Of a stretch of DNA of 22,335 nucleotides, positions 7,685 to 15,853 are shown piece by piece. The notes under the pieces are model-generated. The model was not told where the DNA came from, did no database searches, and worked only from the letters and a program-made list of their open reading frames with translations. Source of the stretch: Methanomicrobia archaeon (GTDB lineage Archaea; Methanobacteriota_B; Thermococci; Methanofastidiosales; NM3); the NCBI GenBank assembly GCA_030603445.1, contig JAUVXU010000020.1, forward strand, positions 1-22,335. The letters are read 5' to 3'. The number at the start of each line of letters is the position of its first letter. Within the stretch, counting starts at the first letter, position 1. A program made the translations under genes and the position numbers.

Positions 7685-8443
7685 TTATACTACGCTTTTC
7701 TTTGCGAATCGGTTCATGGCTAGTGCCACAGCTGCTAAGGCTATGCCGACAAGCACCGCTGCAGCATGCCAATGCGATATCCCATTGTCCCAAAATGGCA
7801 CCGTGCCGGCATCTATTATGCCTGCTGCAAACGAGCGCAAATAAAACATTATTGTTACGTAGGGTATTCTACCCGGCATGTTTGCAAGCATCACTTCCCA
7901 TATAAAAGTAAATAGCAATCCTATCATCAAGGGATGCTTGAAGGTAACCCCCATAAGATTGAAAAACGCCCCATAGACAACAACACCAATAAACGCTAAT
8001 AAAATAAAAGCTCCCAGTATGTCAAGATTGGCAGATATTCCCCCCTTTGTCAGCCCGACAATAAGATATGAGGCAGTTATAGGTGCAGATATTAGTATAA
8101 ATGCCACTGGAACGTATCCAATGAATCGCCCGATAACAAGTTTTCTTCGTGAAAAGCTCCTTGTAACAAGATAGCTTATCGTTTTGTTTTCTATCTCATC
8201 CCTGATAAGGGCGGTCCCGTTAATAAGTGCGATTATGGGCATTACCAGTTGAAGGTATACAATAAGCGTGAAGTCTGAATAAAAATCATACGGCATCATA
8301 TTATCCGAGGTGCTATATGCCCAGTAGGCAACTAAGGCCAAGGGGATGCACCCCAACACTAACAGGGCCACGAATCTGCGCGTGCGTAAGAGCTGCCAGA
8401 ACGTCATCTTCACTAACGCCAATGTTGCTTTCGTGCTTCTCAT
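7685..8443 (-). CDS. ABC-2 type permease (last gene of four-gene ABC operon)
   Basis: 252 residues with about six transmembrane helices. The cytoplasmic loop reads GTALIRDEIENKTISYLVTRSFSRRK, a sequence typical of ABC-2 permeases that lack a large outside domain (shown as RDEIENKTISYL plus SRRK). The ATG at 8443 overlaps the stop of the upstream ATPase (ATGA), and GGTGA precedes it by four bases, so translation is coupled. It presumably pairs with the ATPase at 8440-9351 and possibly also with the 9354-10178 permease. No substrate signal is visible. Confidence 0.87.
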   Translation of the reverse strand: MRSTKATLALVKMTFWQLLRTRRFVALLVLGCIPLALVAYWAYSTSDNMMPYDFYSDFTLIVYLQLVMPIIALINGTALIRDEIENKTISYLVTRSFSRRKLVIGRFIGYVPVAFILISAPITASYLIVGLTKGGISANLDILGAFILLAFIGVVVYGAFFNLMGVTFKHPLMIGLLFTFIWEVMLANMPGRIPYVTIMFYLRSFAAGIIDAGTVPFWDNGISHWHAAAVLVGIALAAVALAMNRFAKKSVV

Positions 8444-9351
8444 TTCCTCACCACCCTATCAAAGATCGCTTGCAAATCATTATCCACAGGCAGTACGCCG
8501 TTAATGTCAAATCCCTCTTTTGATGTCATATCAGGCAAAGCGCCGTAAAATGCTGAAGGGTTCTTGGTCTTTACTAATAAGCTACTATCTGTTTGGATAT
8601 CAGCGCCGTGTACAAGCTCTCTTTGCATAAGGGCTGCGCCTAGCTCTCCAGGCCTGCTGCTATGCAGTATGATGGAGTGAGTATAGTCCTCCACGATATC
8701 AAGAATATGGGAAATGTCTCCTTGCAATATCATCTTCCCTTCACTCATCAGCACAACAGATGGGGCAATACGCTCAACCTCGTAGAGGATATGGCTGCTT
8801 AGTACAACGTGCATACCCTTTTTCGCAAGGCCGGATATTAGCTCAAACAGTTTAACCCTAATGACAGGGTCAACGCCGCCGAAAGGTTCGTCAAGTATTA
8901 GTAGCTTGGGGTCGTGCAATAAGGCCTGTGCAATCTTTACGCGTTGTTTCATCCCTTTGCTATATGTTCCAATAGGGCGTTTTTGCACTTCAAGTCCAAC
9001 GATATCTAGGCATTTATATGCTCTATCAACTGCATCATCCTTGTCATATCCGTGCATCATGGCCATTGAAGTAAGAAAATCCACCGCACCTTTGGAAAAG
9101 TAGAGCGACTCGTGTTCTGGACAATACCCGATCTTTTGCATCAGGGACGGATTATCAAAGGGATCTTCCCCTAGCACATGAAGGGATCCATTATCCTTTT
9201 GCATCTGTCCTGTGAGGAGTCTGATAAACGTGGTCTTTCCGGCACCGTTAGGGCCCACCAACCCTGTTATCCCGCTACCAATATCAACAGAATATTTGTT
9301 CAGGCCGACGACCTCGCCATACCATTTTGACACCTGGTCCGCAGCTATCAT
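8440..9351 (-). CDS. ABC transporter ATP-binding protein
   Basis: 303 residues from the ATG at 9351. A longer frame to 9444 exists but would overlap the upstream permease by about 90 bases with implausible sequence. GAGGTGA lies upstream of this ATG, inside the end of the previous gene, and an in-frame TTG at 9357 is an alternative. Walker A GPNGAGKT is at 33-40, the signature is YSKGMKQR, Walker B is LLILDEPFGGVDP, and the switch histidine is in LSSHIL. PEHESLYFSKGAVDFL follows the Q-loop region. The C-terminal third has low similarity to common domains. The start lies two bases past the stop of the upstream permease. Confidence 0.9.
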   Translation of the reverse strand: MIAADQVSKWYGEVVGLNKYSVDIGSGITGLVGPNGAGKTTFIRLLTGQMQKDNGSLHVLGEDPFDNPSLMQKIGYCPEHESLYFSKGAVDFLTSMAMMHGYDKDDAVDRAYKCLDIVGLEVQKRPIGTYSKGMKQRVKIAQALLHDPKLLILDEPFGGVDPVIRVKLFELISGLAKKGMHVVLSSHILYEVERIAPSVVLMSEGKMILQGDISHILDIVEDYTHSIILHSSRPGELGAALMQRELVHGADIQTDSSLLVKTKNPSAFYGALPDMTSKEGFDINGVLPVDNDLQAIFDRVVRK

Positions 9352-9353
9352 GT

Positions 9354-10178
9354 TCAAATCCTCACCTCTCTTCGCACAAGCGAGTAATACAGGATAAATG
9401 CACAAATTGACATGATGAAAAAGAGCACGCCCCCAGAGTACCATTGTGGGAATGAGTGCATTGACCCAAGGCGGAAGAAATACGTGCCTACCACATCTAT
9501 GTTATCCCATATAGAAATAAGGCGGATGTACTGGTTCGTGGAAAGTGTCTCCAATATGGATGCTGCAAGTTCTGAGAATATCACAAGGAAAAAAATGGAT
9601 GCGCCTGCATACTTCCTGTCGCGAAGAAGTGTGGAAAGCGCTGATACCAACAATGTCATGAAAACTGCCAAAAACAAGCCCATGGCCATGCCAGCAGCAA
9701 ATACCCATGCACCATGCTGCAATGTGGAAAAAGATATCTCAACAGATATTAGTGCAACAGCAAATATAGCAACGAATGCAACGATAGTAAGCATTGATAA
9801 AGCAAGCATTATCGTGACAACACGGCCAATCACGTATCCCTTGCGCCCAATCCCCTTCGTAAAATAGAGCACTATGCTAAAATCCTTCATGTCATCAGAG
9901 ATTATGCCTGCACCAACAACAGCCACCAAGAGAAGAAGGAACATCTGGATGTCTTTGAAGAATGAAAAATAAAATAAAGGTACAAATGCATCCGGAAGCG
10001 CCAAAGCTTCAAATAACCTTGGCATCACAAGCAATGCATATGATATTAGCAGTATAGCAATTGTCCATTTCGAACGCATGGTCCGCTTGAATCCTGTCTT
10101 GATGAAGAACTTCATCCTGTCACCAGAACTTGTCCTATCTCCCTCCCAAGAACTGTATGACTGTCCGAACCTACTCAT
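9354..10178 (-). CDS. ABC-2 type permease (second gene of ABC operon)
   Basis: 274 residues from the ATG at 10178, which overlaps the previous gene's stop by eight bases. GGTGA at 10185-10189 sits six bases before it. GTG at 10184 and the Met at residue 22, also preceded by GGTGA, are alternatives. I prefer 10178 because the N-terminal YSSWEGDRTSS segment matches the Y..W.G.. pre-helix motif of this permease family. About six helices follow. The first runs about 36-55, and the coupling loop is ISDDMKDFSIVLYFTKGIGRK. It probably works with the ATPase at 10171-11094. Confidence 0.87.
   Translation of the reverse strand: MSRFGQSYSSWEGDRTSSGDRMKFFIKTGFKRTMRSKWTIAILLISYALLVMPRLFEALALPDAFVPLFYFSFFKDIQMFLLLLVAVVGAGIISDDMKDFSIVLYFTKGIGRKGYVIGRVVTIMLALSMLTIVAFVAIFAVALISVEISFSTLQHGAWVFAAGMAMGLFLAVFMTLLVSALSTLLRDRKYAGASIFFLVIFSELAASILETLSTNQYIRLISIWDNIDVVGTYFFRLGSMHSFPQWYSGGVLFFIMSICAFILYYSLVRREVRI
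9362..9368 (-). promoter_or_regulatory. Ribosome binding site inside upstream gene, sets ATPase start
   Basis: GAGGTGA on the minus strand lies within the last codons of the upstream permease, ten bases before the ATG at 9351 and four before a TTG at 9357. It rules out the longer frame as the start and implies coupled translation. Confidence 0.55.
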
Positions 10179-11094
10179 CGCCACTCACCACCTGCAAGAA
10201 TATGTCCTCAAGGGAGCGTGAATGTGGCGACATGTACCTTACTTGTGTCCCGGTCCTAGAAGCAGTCCTAAATATTGTGCCGGAAACGTCCGTTCCTTCT
10301 ATTATAAGATTTCTTCCATCTTCGTGCACTATAAGGCCCGCCTTTTTAATCTCCTGCGAAAAACTACTCCTGTCGCCCTTGATCCTTACAACGGTCTGTT
10401 TAGACCCAAGAATTGCATCAAGGCTGTCATAGAGCAGCACTTTTCCGCCATCAAGTATTATGACGTCCTTGCACACATACTCTATATCCGGGAGCAGATG
10501 CGAGCTTAGCACTATCGATTTGCCGATTGATACGACGTCCCTCAACAGTTCAAGCATTTCTTTACGCCCCTCAGGGTCAAGGCCGTTTGTCGGTTCATCA
10601 AAAAATACAAGCTCAGGGTCGTGGACCAGCGCTTGGGCCAACTTTACTTTCTGCTTCATACCAGTGGAAAACTCCTTTATCTTCCTGTACCTGGCCTCGC
10701 CCATGTCTACATAATCTAATATGTCATGTGTACGCTCCATAGCGACGTCTGATGGCAGGCCCGAAAGCTGGCCCATGTAAGAGACAAAGCCTACTGCAGT
10801 AAATCCTGATGGTAAACAGTCGTGTTCAGGCATGTAACCAACATTGTCCAGCTGCAAGAGAGGATCAATAGAACTGTTCAATAGGGAATACGACCCCGTA
10901 GTCGGGGATAAAAGATTGAGCAGCACCTTAATAAGCGTGCTTTTTCCAGCCCCGTTTGGCCCCAGCAGTCCTATAGAACCGTTTCTAACCTCAATAGATG
11001 TTGGCTGCAGCGCCTGAACTGAGCCAAATGCTTTAGAAATATTATTAGTTGAGAAGGCAAATGGTGCCTCGTTTTGCGTTAACATTAAAGACAT
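10171..11094 (-). CDS. ABC transporter ATP-binding protein (first gene of ABC operon)
   Basis: 307 residues. Walker A GPNGAGKS is at 45-52, the signature is FSTGMKQK, Walker B is LVFFDEPTNGLDP, and the switch histidine is in LSSHLL. The PEHDCLPSGFTAVGFVSYMG stretch after the Q-loop is shared in style with the second ATPase of this operon (PEHESLYFSKG), so the four genes look like two diverged copies of an ATPase-permease pair. A TATA box at 11121-11133 puts transcription start a few bases before the ATG. An in-frame ATG three codons later is an alternative start, since AGGAG is only one base from the first ATG. Confidence 0.9.
   Translation of the reverse strand: MSLMLTQNEAPFAFSTNNISKAFGSVQALQPTSIEVRNGSIGLLGPNGAGKSTLIKVLLNLLSPTTGSYSLLNSSIDPLLQLDNVGYMPEHDCLPSGFTAVGFVSYMGQLSGLPSDVAMERTHDILDYVDMGEARYRKIKEFSTGMKQKVKLAQALVHDPELVFFDEPTNGLDPEGRKEMLELLRDVVSIGKSIVLSSHLLPDIEYVCKDVIILDGGKVLLYDSLDAILGSKQTVVRIKGDRSSFSQEIKKAGLIVHEDGRNLIIEGTDVSGTIFRTASRTGTQVRYMSPHSRSLEDIFLQVVSGDE
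10185..10189 (-). promoter_or_regulatory. Ribosome binding site for the 9354-10178 permease
   Basis: GGTGA on the minus strand lies six bases before the ATG at 10178, within the 3' end of the upstream ATPase gene. It supports the overlapping ATG over the upstream GTG at 10184. Confidence 0.5.
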
Positions 11095-11120
11095 GCTCCT
11101 TATTATTCGTATGAGAAAAT

Positions 11121-11133
11121 ATTATATATAAAA
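11121..11133 (-). promoter_or_regulatory. TATA box of the four-gene ABC operon
   Basis: On the minus strand this reads as a TTTATATATAAT-type box about 33 bases upstream of the ATG at 11094. It predicts a very short leader. Confidence 0.55.
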
Positions 11134-11193
11134 GCATTACGCCTGATTTCCGTATACAAAAACACGTATAGCCACATCCGATGCAATTGCATA

Positions 11194-12753
11194 TTAATTC
11201 TTCTCAATTATTATTGGTGTTATCCCTAAAGGTATGGCAGAAGAAGACACAATATCCGTTGGCGTGATTATCGGCTCACCACCTTCTAATTCTGTGATGA
11301 TATATGTAATAGCATACTGGCCGCTTCCAAGTATCTCGCTAAGGTCATGGGGCATAAATACGTCTCCTTCCCTATCCCAAACAATATATTTTATCGCGCC
11401 ATCAACGTTGCATTCATATATCTTGAGATTATCTTTGCCCACTTCTTTAATTGAATTAAATCCGCCAATCTCCTCGCACAATAACTTATATGTGTAGTAA
11501 GAGGGTTTTCGGCTCCAGTCTGATTCCAAAAGGCTCATGACCTCCCAAGGCCCATGCCAGTATCCTCCCTCTGTTGCTCTTAAGCCCCATCTCTGGCGCT
11601 CCACGCCGTTTGCAGCACTCATGACAAAAAGCTTTATAACAAATTCGGCATTCTCCTTTGGCGTCCAGAAACCAAAATATGTATCCCCTTGTGGAGAATC
11701 GTCGCCTGGCGCGTTTTTAAATGGGCCGCCGCCTTCACAGACCCATATAGGTTTTCTGCAGTTGTATTCTTCCATTCTGTCATGAAGCCATGCAAGCTTT
11801 CCTTCAAGAAACGTTTCCTTGGGTTCGTATAGATGGATGTCTACTATATCATAATAATCGCATTGGCTTAGGATCTGCTCATACCCTTCTTTTTCCTGGC
11901 GTATGAAAGGATGCAGCAAAAGCACCTCTCTTCGAAACTTGATGCCGCCCCACACACCCGCTTCATCATCTTCGATATATCCGTCGACAAAGGCGAACAT
12001 TCTCCCATAGTTTCCTGCAAGACCAGGTATGATGACCTGGGCTTTTGGGTCAGCTCCTTTGATAGCACCATGAACAGCTTTAAGCGCCTCGATGTACGTA
12101 TCCACATCAGGCCATCCAGGCATAGGGTATTCTTCGATAAAGTGCCAGTTGCGAACAGCATATGAAAGCCCCGGCATATCATCAATGCCATCGCCATCGT
12201 ATCGCTCCACTGCAATAGAGATAAAATCGGCAAAATCAGTCAGGGAATCACCATGGGGATACAGTTCGTATTCTATAGAGACGTGGTCGTCTCGCATCAA
12301 CGATATCAGGGCCGAGGTCGGATCCGTATACTGGGTTGTCGCCATTTTTTCCAAAAGCAGATTTTCCAATATCTCCCTTTTTTCACCAAAGGCGTTCATC
12401 GCTGGCGACAAGACCATTGTAATGTCAATACCCATTGACTGGAGCCATGAGACTTCGCTGTCTAGGTCTGACCAGTCGTATACGCCTGGTTCAGCCTCTA
12501 TTGCAAACCATGGGACATGCGGCTGTAAAGACACCCAAGAAATGCCCAGGTCCTCAACAATGGCCATGTCTATAGGATTTGAGTGCATGCTAAGCATGGT
12601 AAGGCCAAAGAACATGTTCTGCTCTTCAAATGGATACGGGGAAGGCGTATCGCTTGGCGGCAACGTTGTTATCTCAACATCCCCACCTCCCACACAACCT
12701 GTGACAAGTACGGTAATAAAAAGCAGTGCCAGGACAAAACGTGAACAATTCAT
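11194..12753 (-). CDS. Lipoprotein with glycoside-hydrolase (clan A-like) TIM barrel
   Basis: 519 residues. The signal peptide ends in a lipobox LVTGC with Cys20 as the lipidation site, followed by a Gly/Thr/Pro linker to about residue 45, so the enzyme is anchored on the outer face of the membrane. Residues about 50-420 read as a beta/alpha barrel of the GH39/GH5/GH42 kind: the GVYDWSDLDSEVSWLQSMGID opening (quoted here only as YDWSDLD), NWHFIEEYP at strand 4 with Glu208 as candidate acid/base, DIVDIHLYEP at strand 6, and PIWVCEGGG at strand 7 with Glu340 as candidate nucleophile. The usual Asn before the acid/base Glu is replaced by Glu207. The C-terminal 80 residues are beta-rich. A TATA-like stretch at 12773-12783 would give a leaderless mRNA. 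The sugar substrate is unknown. Confidence 0.75.
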   Translation of the reverse strand: MNCSRFVLALLFITVLVTGCVGGGDVEITTLPPSDTPSPYPFEEQNMFFGLTMLSMHSNPIDMAIVEDLGISWVSLQPHVPWFAIEAEPGVYDWSDLDSEVSWLQSMGIDITMVLSPAMNAFGEKREILENLLLEKMATTQYTDPTSALISLMRDDHVSIEYELYPHGDSLTDFADFISIAVERYDGDGIDDMPGLSYAVRNWHFIEEYPMPGWPDVDTYIEALKAVHGAIKGADPKAQVIIPGLAGNYGRMFAFVDGYIEDDEAGVWGGIKFRREVLLLHPFIRQEKEGYEQILSQCDYYDIVDIHLYEPKETFLEGKLAWLHDRMEEYNCRKPIWVCEGGGPFKNAPGDDSPQGDTYFGFWTPKENAEFVIKLFVMSAANGVERQRWGLRATEGGYWHGPWEVMSLLESDWSRKPSYYTYKLLCEEIGGFNSIKEVGKDNLKIYECNVDGAIKYIVWDREGDVFMPHDLSEILGSGQYAITYIITELEGGEPIITPTDIVSSSAIPLGITPIIIEKN

Positions 12754-12819
12754 GAGACCACTCGTTTTAAAGATATTAATAATTAATGTAAATTATAGGC
12801 AAATTCATTGAAAAAATGT

Positions 12820-14814
12820 TTAACGGTTTAGTATCCACATGATGACATCTTTATCTGTAATAATATAGAATCTGCCTATTTTCTCAGCATTCTCAAATGG
12901 CGTGAAAGTAATGTAGGCATCCGGCAACACCCATTCATTATCAGATGCCACTTCCCACCATGCGCCCTGGTCAGTACGCAGATTAGTGAGCGTGACCACC
13001 ATGTCCGGCACCCATATTATATTGCTATGTATGATTGCGTCCTCATCCAATACTTCCTCAAGATAATCTGCCATTATCTCGCAATCCTCATCATAATGTT
13101 TTTCAAACAATATGCCATCATCATTTGTCCAAAGCATCATTGCTGCATTGCTTCCGGTGATATTTATCATTACGGGCGGCCATGTGGTAGAAACTAGGGA
13201 TATTGAAGGAACTAGCATAAGTGCTATCAAAAGGGCATACTGCCTTTTAGATGATAATTTGTCTTTCATATACACGCCAATGCAAATCGCCCATAGCGGC
13301 GTCGTGTGGATCCAATACCTCCCCCCGTAAAAGAGGAGTATGGGCAAAGTGCCCATTAGTATTAATTTTATCACGCGCTGTTCTGGCACAGAATTGTCCA
13401 TATGCCTATATGCAAGAAGGCCGAGCACGAGCAGGATGGGATTTATTATCTGCAAAGACAAGATGCCTATAAACAGCCATTTTACCGAGAGAAGCTGATC
13501 AGTCGTGGAAGTGAAGGAAGCCTGATTGGACAGTATCCTTTGCAGCCAAGGCGTATACAAAGCGATTGACGCACCAGCTATTAGCACATAATTCTTCCTG
13601 TATTCCGGGTATTTTAAGACTACAAGAAGCAATGCGAATAGTATCACGAAAGGAAAGGAGAGATGAGAGTAAAGCATTATTGTCATTATAGCGATTGATG
13701 GGACGATTTTTTTGTAGGTGAAACAAAGGATCAGTAAAGGCAAAAGCATGGTGATTATGCATGAGGGAAGCGCCATTGTTGATACCATCATAAAACCCAT
13801 ATCTACGCTAAGAAAGAATACGGAAAACGCTGCAACCTTCGAACCAAAGAACTTCCTTGCCAAAATAAATGTAGTAACAAGGCAAAGTGGGTATATTAGC
13901 GCCTGAAATACCTGTCCGCCCCAGATGACATTATCAGGCCTTCTTGCTATTGCGGCTATTGACAAGTGCAAGAAAGGAGGGTACAAGTGCGGCCTTCCGG
14001 CAGGTGCAAATTCCCAAAAGTCCCATAAGGGGATTACTCCTAGCTCGAGTATTTTTCTAGAAATTGCAAGATGGTACCAAAGGTCTATCACATTAGGGGA
14101 GAACTTGTGGACATTAAAGGCAAATGATACGCCTATTATAAGGATGAATGCTATAGCTATCCTGTCCCAGAACGTATCTTTTTCCCCTAATAGATGCGTC
14201 ATTGCCTCTTCGTGGCCCACCTTTTTTGCCAGATAGGCCATAAGGGAGAACAGGACGCCAATAACGGCAAAAATCAGTGTGTAAAGATACCCTGCGCTTA
14301 CAAAAGCTATCAGGCCAGCTATTGTTGCAAGGACCGCTATAACTCTACCGGCCGTCCCTTTCTTCCATAAGGTAAGTACTACTGGGCCAAAGCCAAGTGT
14401 TGCTATTATAAATGGGACCTTGTAGTAGATGCCATAAAATTTTTTGAATGCCAACTGTATAAAATAGTAGAAGAGGGGAAATATGCGAAAGATACTGCCC
14501 TTTGGCTTCTCATCTGCCGAATACGACCCTACTAACGCATATATAAAATTTAGTATCCTCCCGATTACTAGTAGAACAATGTATATGGCATAGAGGCGCA
14601 AATGTATAAGCAGTAAAACGGCCAAAATTATAAGGAGTATTGTGCATAGCGTGAAGGCGTGCCTTCTCTTGTCTTTTCCTCTGTTGGAATAAACATATTC
14701 TGCAAGGGGGAATATGCCAAGAGTAAGCGCCCAGTATGCAGGAAGGTGCCATCCCTTGCCTGCTGCCTTTATGCTGAAGCGCTCAATATATCCAAAAAAC
14801 CTCTCCATTAGCAT
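12820..14814 (-). CDS. Multi-spanning GT-C type glycosyltransferase (PMT/ArnT-like)
   Basis: 664 residues. The N-terminal part (to about 210) has roughly six hydrophobic helices and a basic loop. The main GT-C part then starts with a helix at 218-234 and the first outside loop carrying DLWYH (244-248) and HLYPP (276-280). These resemble the acidic and Y-P-P motifs of lipid-linked-sugar transferases. Further helices run to about 545, and a soluble outside domain of about 120 residues ends the protein. This layout suggests transfer of a sugar from a polyprenyl-phosphate donor on the outer face of the membrane. The extra N-terminal membrane block is unusual for plain PMT proteins. The gene lies 66 bases upstream of the glycosidase lipoprotein on the same strand, which may point to a shared surface-glycan role. 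ATG at 14808 is an alternative start. Confidence 0.7.
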   Translation of the reverse strand: MLMERFFGYIERFSIKAAGKGWHLPAYWALTLGIFPLAEYVYSNRGKDKRRHAFTLCTILLIILAVLLLIHLRLYAIYIVLLVIGRILNFIYALVGSYSADEKPKGSIFRIFPLFYYFIQLAFKKFYGIYYKVPFIIATLGFGPVVLTLWKKGTAGRVIAVLATIAGLIAFVSAGYLYTLIFAVIGVLFSLMAYLAKKVGHEEAMTHLLGEKDTFWDRIAIAFILIIGVSFAFNVHKFSPNVIDLWYHLAISRKILELGVIPLWDFWEFAPAGRPHLYPPFLHLSIAAIARRPDNVIWGGQVFQALIYPLCLVTTFILARKFFGSKVAAFSVFFLSVDMGFMMVSTMALPSCIITMLLPLLILCFTYKKIVPSIAIMTIMLYSHLSFPFVILFALLLVVLKYPEYRKNYVLIAGASIALYTPWLQRILSNQASFTSTTDQLLSVKWLFIGILSLQIINPILLVLGLLAYRHMDNSVPEQRVIKLILMGTLPILLFYGGRYWIHTTPLWAICIGVYMKDKLSSKRQYALLIALMLVPSISLVSTTWPPVMINITGSNAAMMLWTNDDGILFEKHYDEDCEIMADYLEEVLDEDAIIHSNIIWVPDMVVTLTNLRTDQGAWWEVASDNEWVLPDAYITFTPFENAEKIGRFYIITDKDVIMWILNR

Positions 14815-14832
14815 AATACGAACTTATATAAT

Positions 14833-14844
14833 TATAAATCTTGT
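14833..14844 (-). promoter_or_regulatory. TATA box of the glycosyltransferase gene
   Basis: The minus strand has a TTTATAAT-type box centred near 14838, about 25 bases before the ATG at 14814. A leaderless mRNA is likely. The box lies between this gene and the end of the lux-like operon. Confidence 0.4.
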
Positions 14845-14853
14845 TTTAAAAAG

Positions 14854-15849
14854 TTAGATATGGCCGTTATCCTTATACCAATTAATGGCCTCCTCTAGGC
14901 CGGAGTGCAGACCATAATCTGGTTTAAATCCAAGCTCGCTCTTTATTTTTTCTATTGAGTACGCCCGATCCACACTCACAGCTTCAATAGTGCTGGCGTT
15001 ATATAAGAAGTTATAATTTCCTATGACCTTATTTACGGCCTGTATCGGTGCAATAAGAAGCTTTGCCAGTAGCTTTGGCAGGTGTAATTTAGGGGCTTTC
15101 CTGCCTGAGAGCTCTGCTAACATGCCATACACCTGATTGTACGAATAAGCCTTTTCATCACTTACAATGTATGTCTGATGAATTGATGCGTCCCCACTTT
15201 CTAGTGCTAGTGCAAAAGCCTTGGCAACATCCTTGACGTGGACGAACTGTACAAGATTATCCCCGCTTCCAACTATGAAAAGTGTAGCTATCGAGTTTTT
15301 TGCAAATGATGTTATCATCCAGTAAGAGACGTCATTTATGTTTCGCGGGCCGTATATGCCGGATGGCCTAATAATTGTATAATCCAGACCCATCTTAGCG
15401 TGCTTTCTTACCACTTCTTCTGCGGCAAGCTTTGACTTGCCGTAATCATATTGTGGATTCGGCTTATCCTCTTCAGTTCCCGGCAGTTCTTCTACAGGGC
15501 CTGTAGCCTCAGTGGAACTGCAGTACAGAAACCTCTTCACCCCGTTTTCTAATGCGGCCTCAATAAGTGTGTGCGTGCCTTTGACATTGATGGAATGATA
15601 AATCTCTTTTTTTCCATTAAAAGTATAATACGCCGCCAGGTGGCATATGGCATCAACACCCTTTGTTGCATCCTTTAGGCTTTTTGGGTCGCTTAGGTCT
15701 GCATGGCGGATTTGTCCGCCTAGTGCCTCAAGCAATCTTGTGTCACTTGTCTTTCTGACAATGCATACTACCTCATGGCCCCTTCTGGCAAGCTCCTCTA
15801 CCAAGTAGCCGCCCAAAAATCCTGAAGCTCCTGTAACTGCAACTTTCAT
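14854..15849 (-). CDS. Extended SDR: NAD(P)-dependent reductase/epimerase
   Basis: 331 residues. The Rossmann motif TGASGFLG is at 6-13, CHLAAYYT is at 69-76, the active-site serine/threonine lies in CSSTEA (110-115), and the catalytic Tyr136/Lys140 pair is in YGKSK. IRPSGIYGPR and FVHVKDVAKA follow in the usual order for extended SDRs. The overall look is nearer to dihydroflavonol-reductase or 3-beta-hydroxysteroid-dehydrogenase-like enzymes than to sugar epimerases, but this is a judgement from motifs. It is the last gene of the lux-like operon, starting four bases after the LuxC-like stop, with its GTGAT ribosome site overlapping that stop. It could reduce the aldehyde or a keto group of the LuxC product (inference). 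Confidence 0.88.
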   Translation of the reverse strand: MKVAVTGASGFLGGYLVEELARRGHEVVCIVRKTSDTRLLEALGGQIRHADLSDPKSLKDATKGVDAICHLAAYYTFNGKKEIYHSINVKGTHTLIEAALENGVKRFLYCSSTEATGPVEELPGTEEDKPNPQYDYGKSKLAAEEVVRKHAKMGLDYTIIRPSGIYGPRNINDVSYWMITSFAKNSIATLFIVGSGDNLVQFVHVKDVAKAFALALESGDASIHQTYIVSDEKAYSYNQVYGMLAELSGRKAPKLHLPKLLAKLLIAPIQAVNKVIGNYNFLYNASTIEAVSVDRAYSIEKIKSELGFKPDYGLHSGLEEAINWYKDNGHI

Positions 15850-15853
15850 CTTA

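Noticed and set aside
12092-12811. Plus-strand frame of 239 residues opposite the glycosidase lipoprotein
   Set aside because: The opposite strand has a full lipobox protein with barrel motifs; this frame is Ser/Pro-rich without recognisable features.
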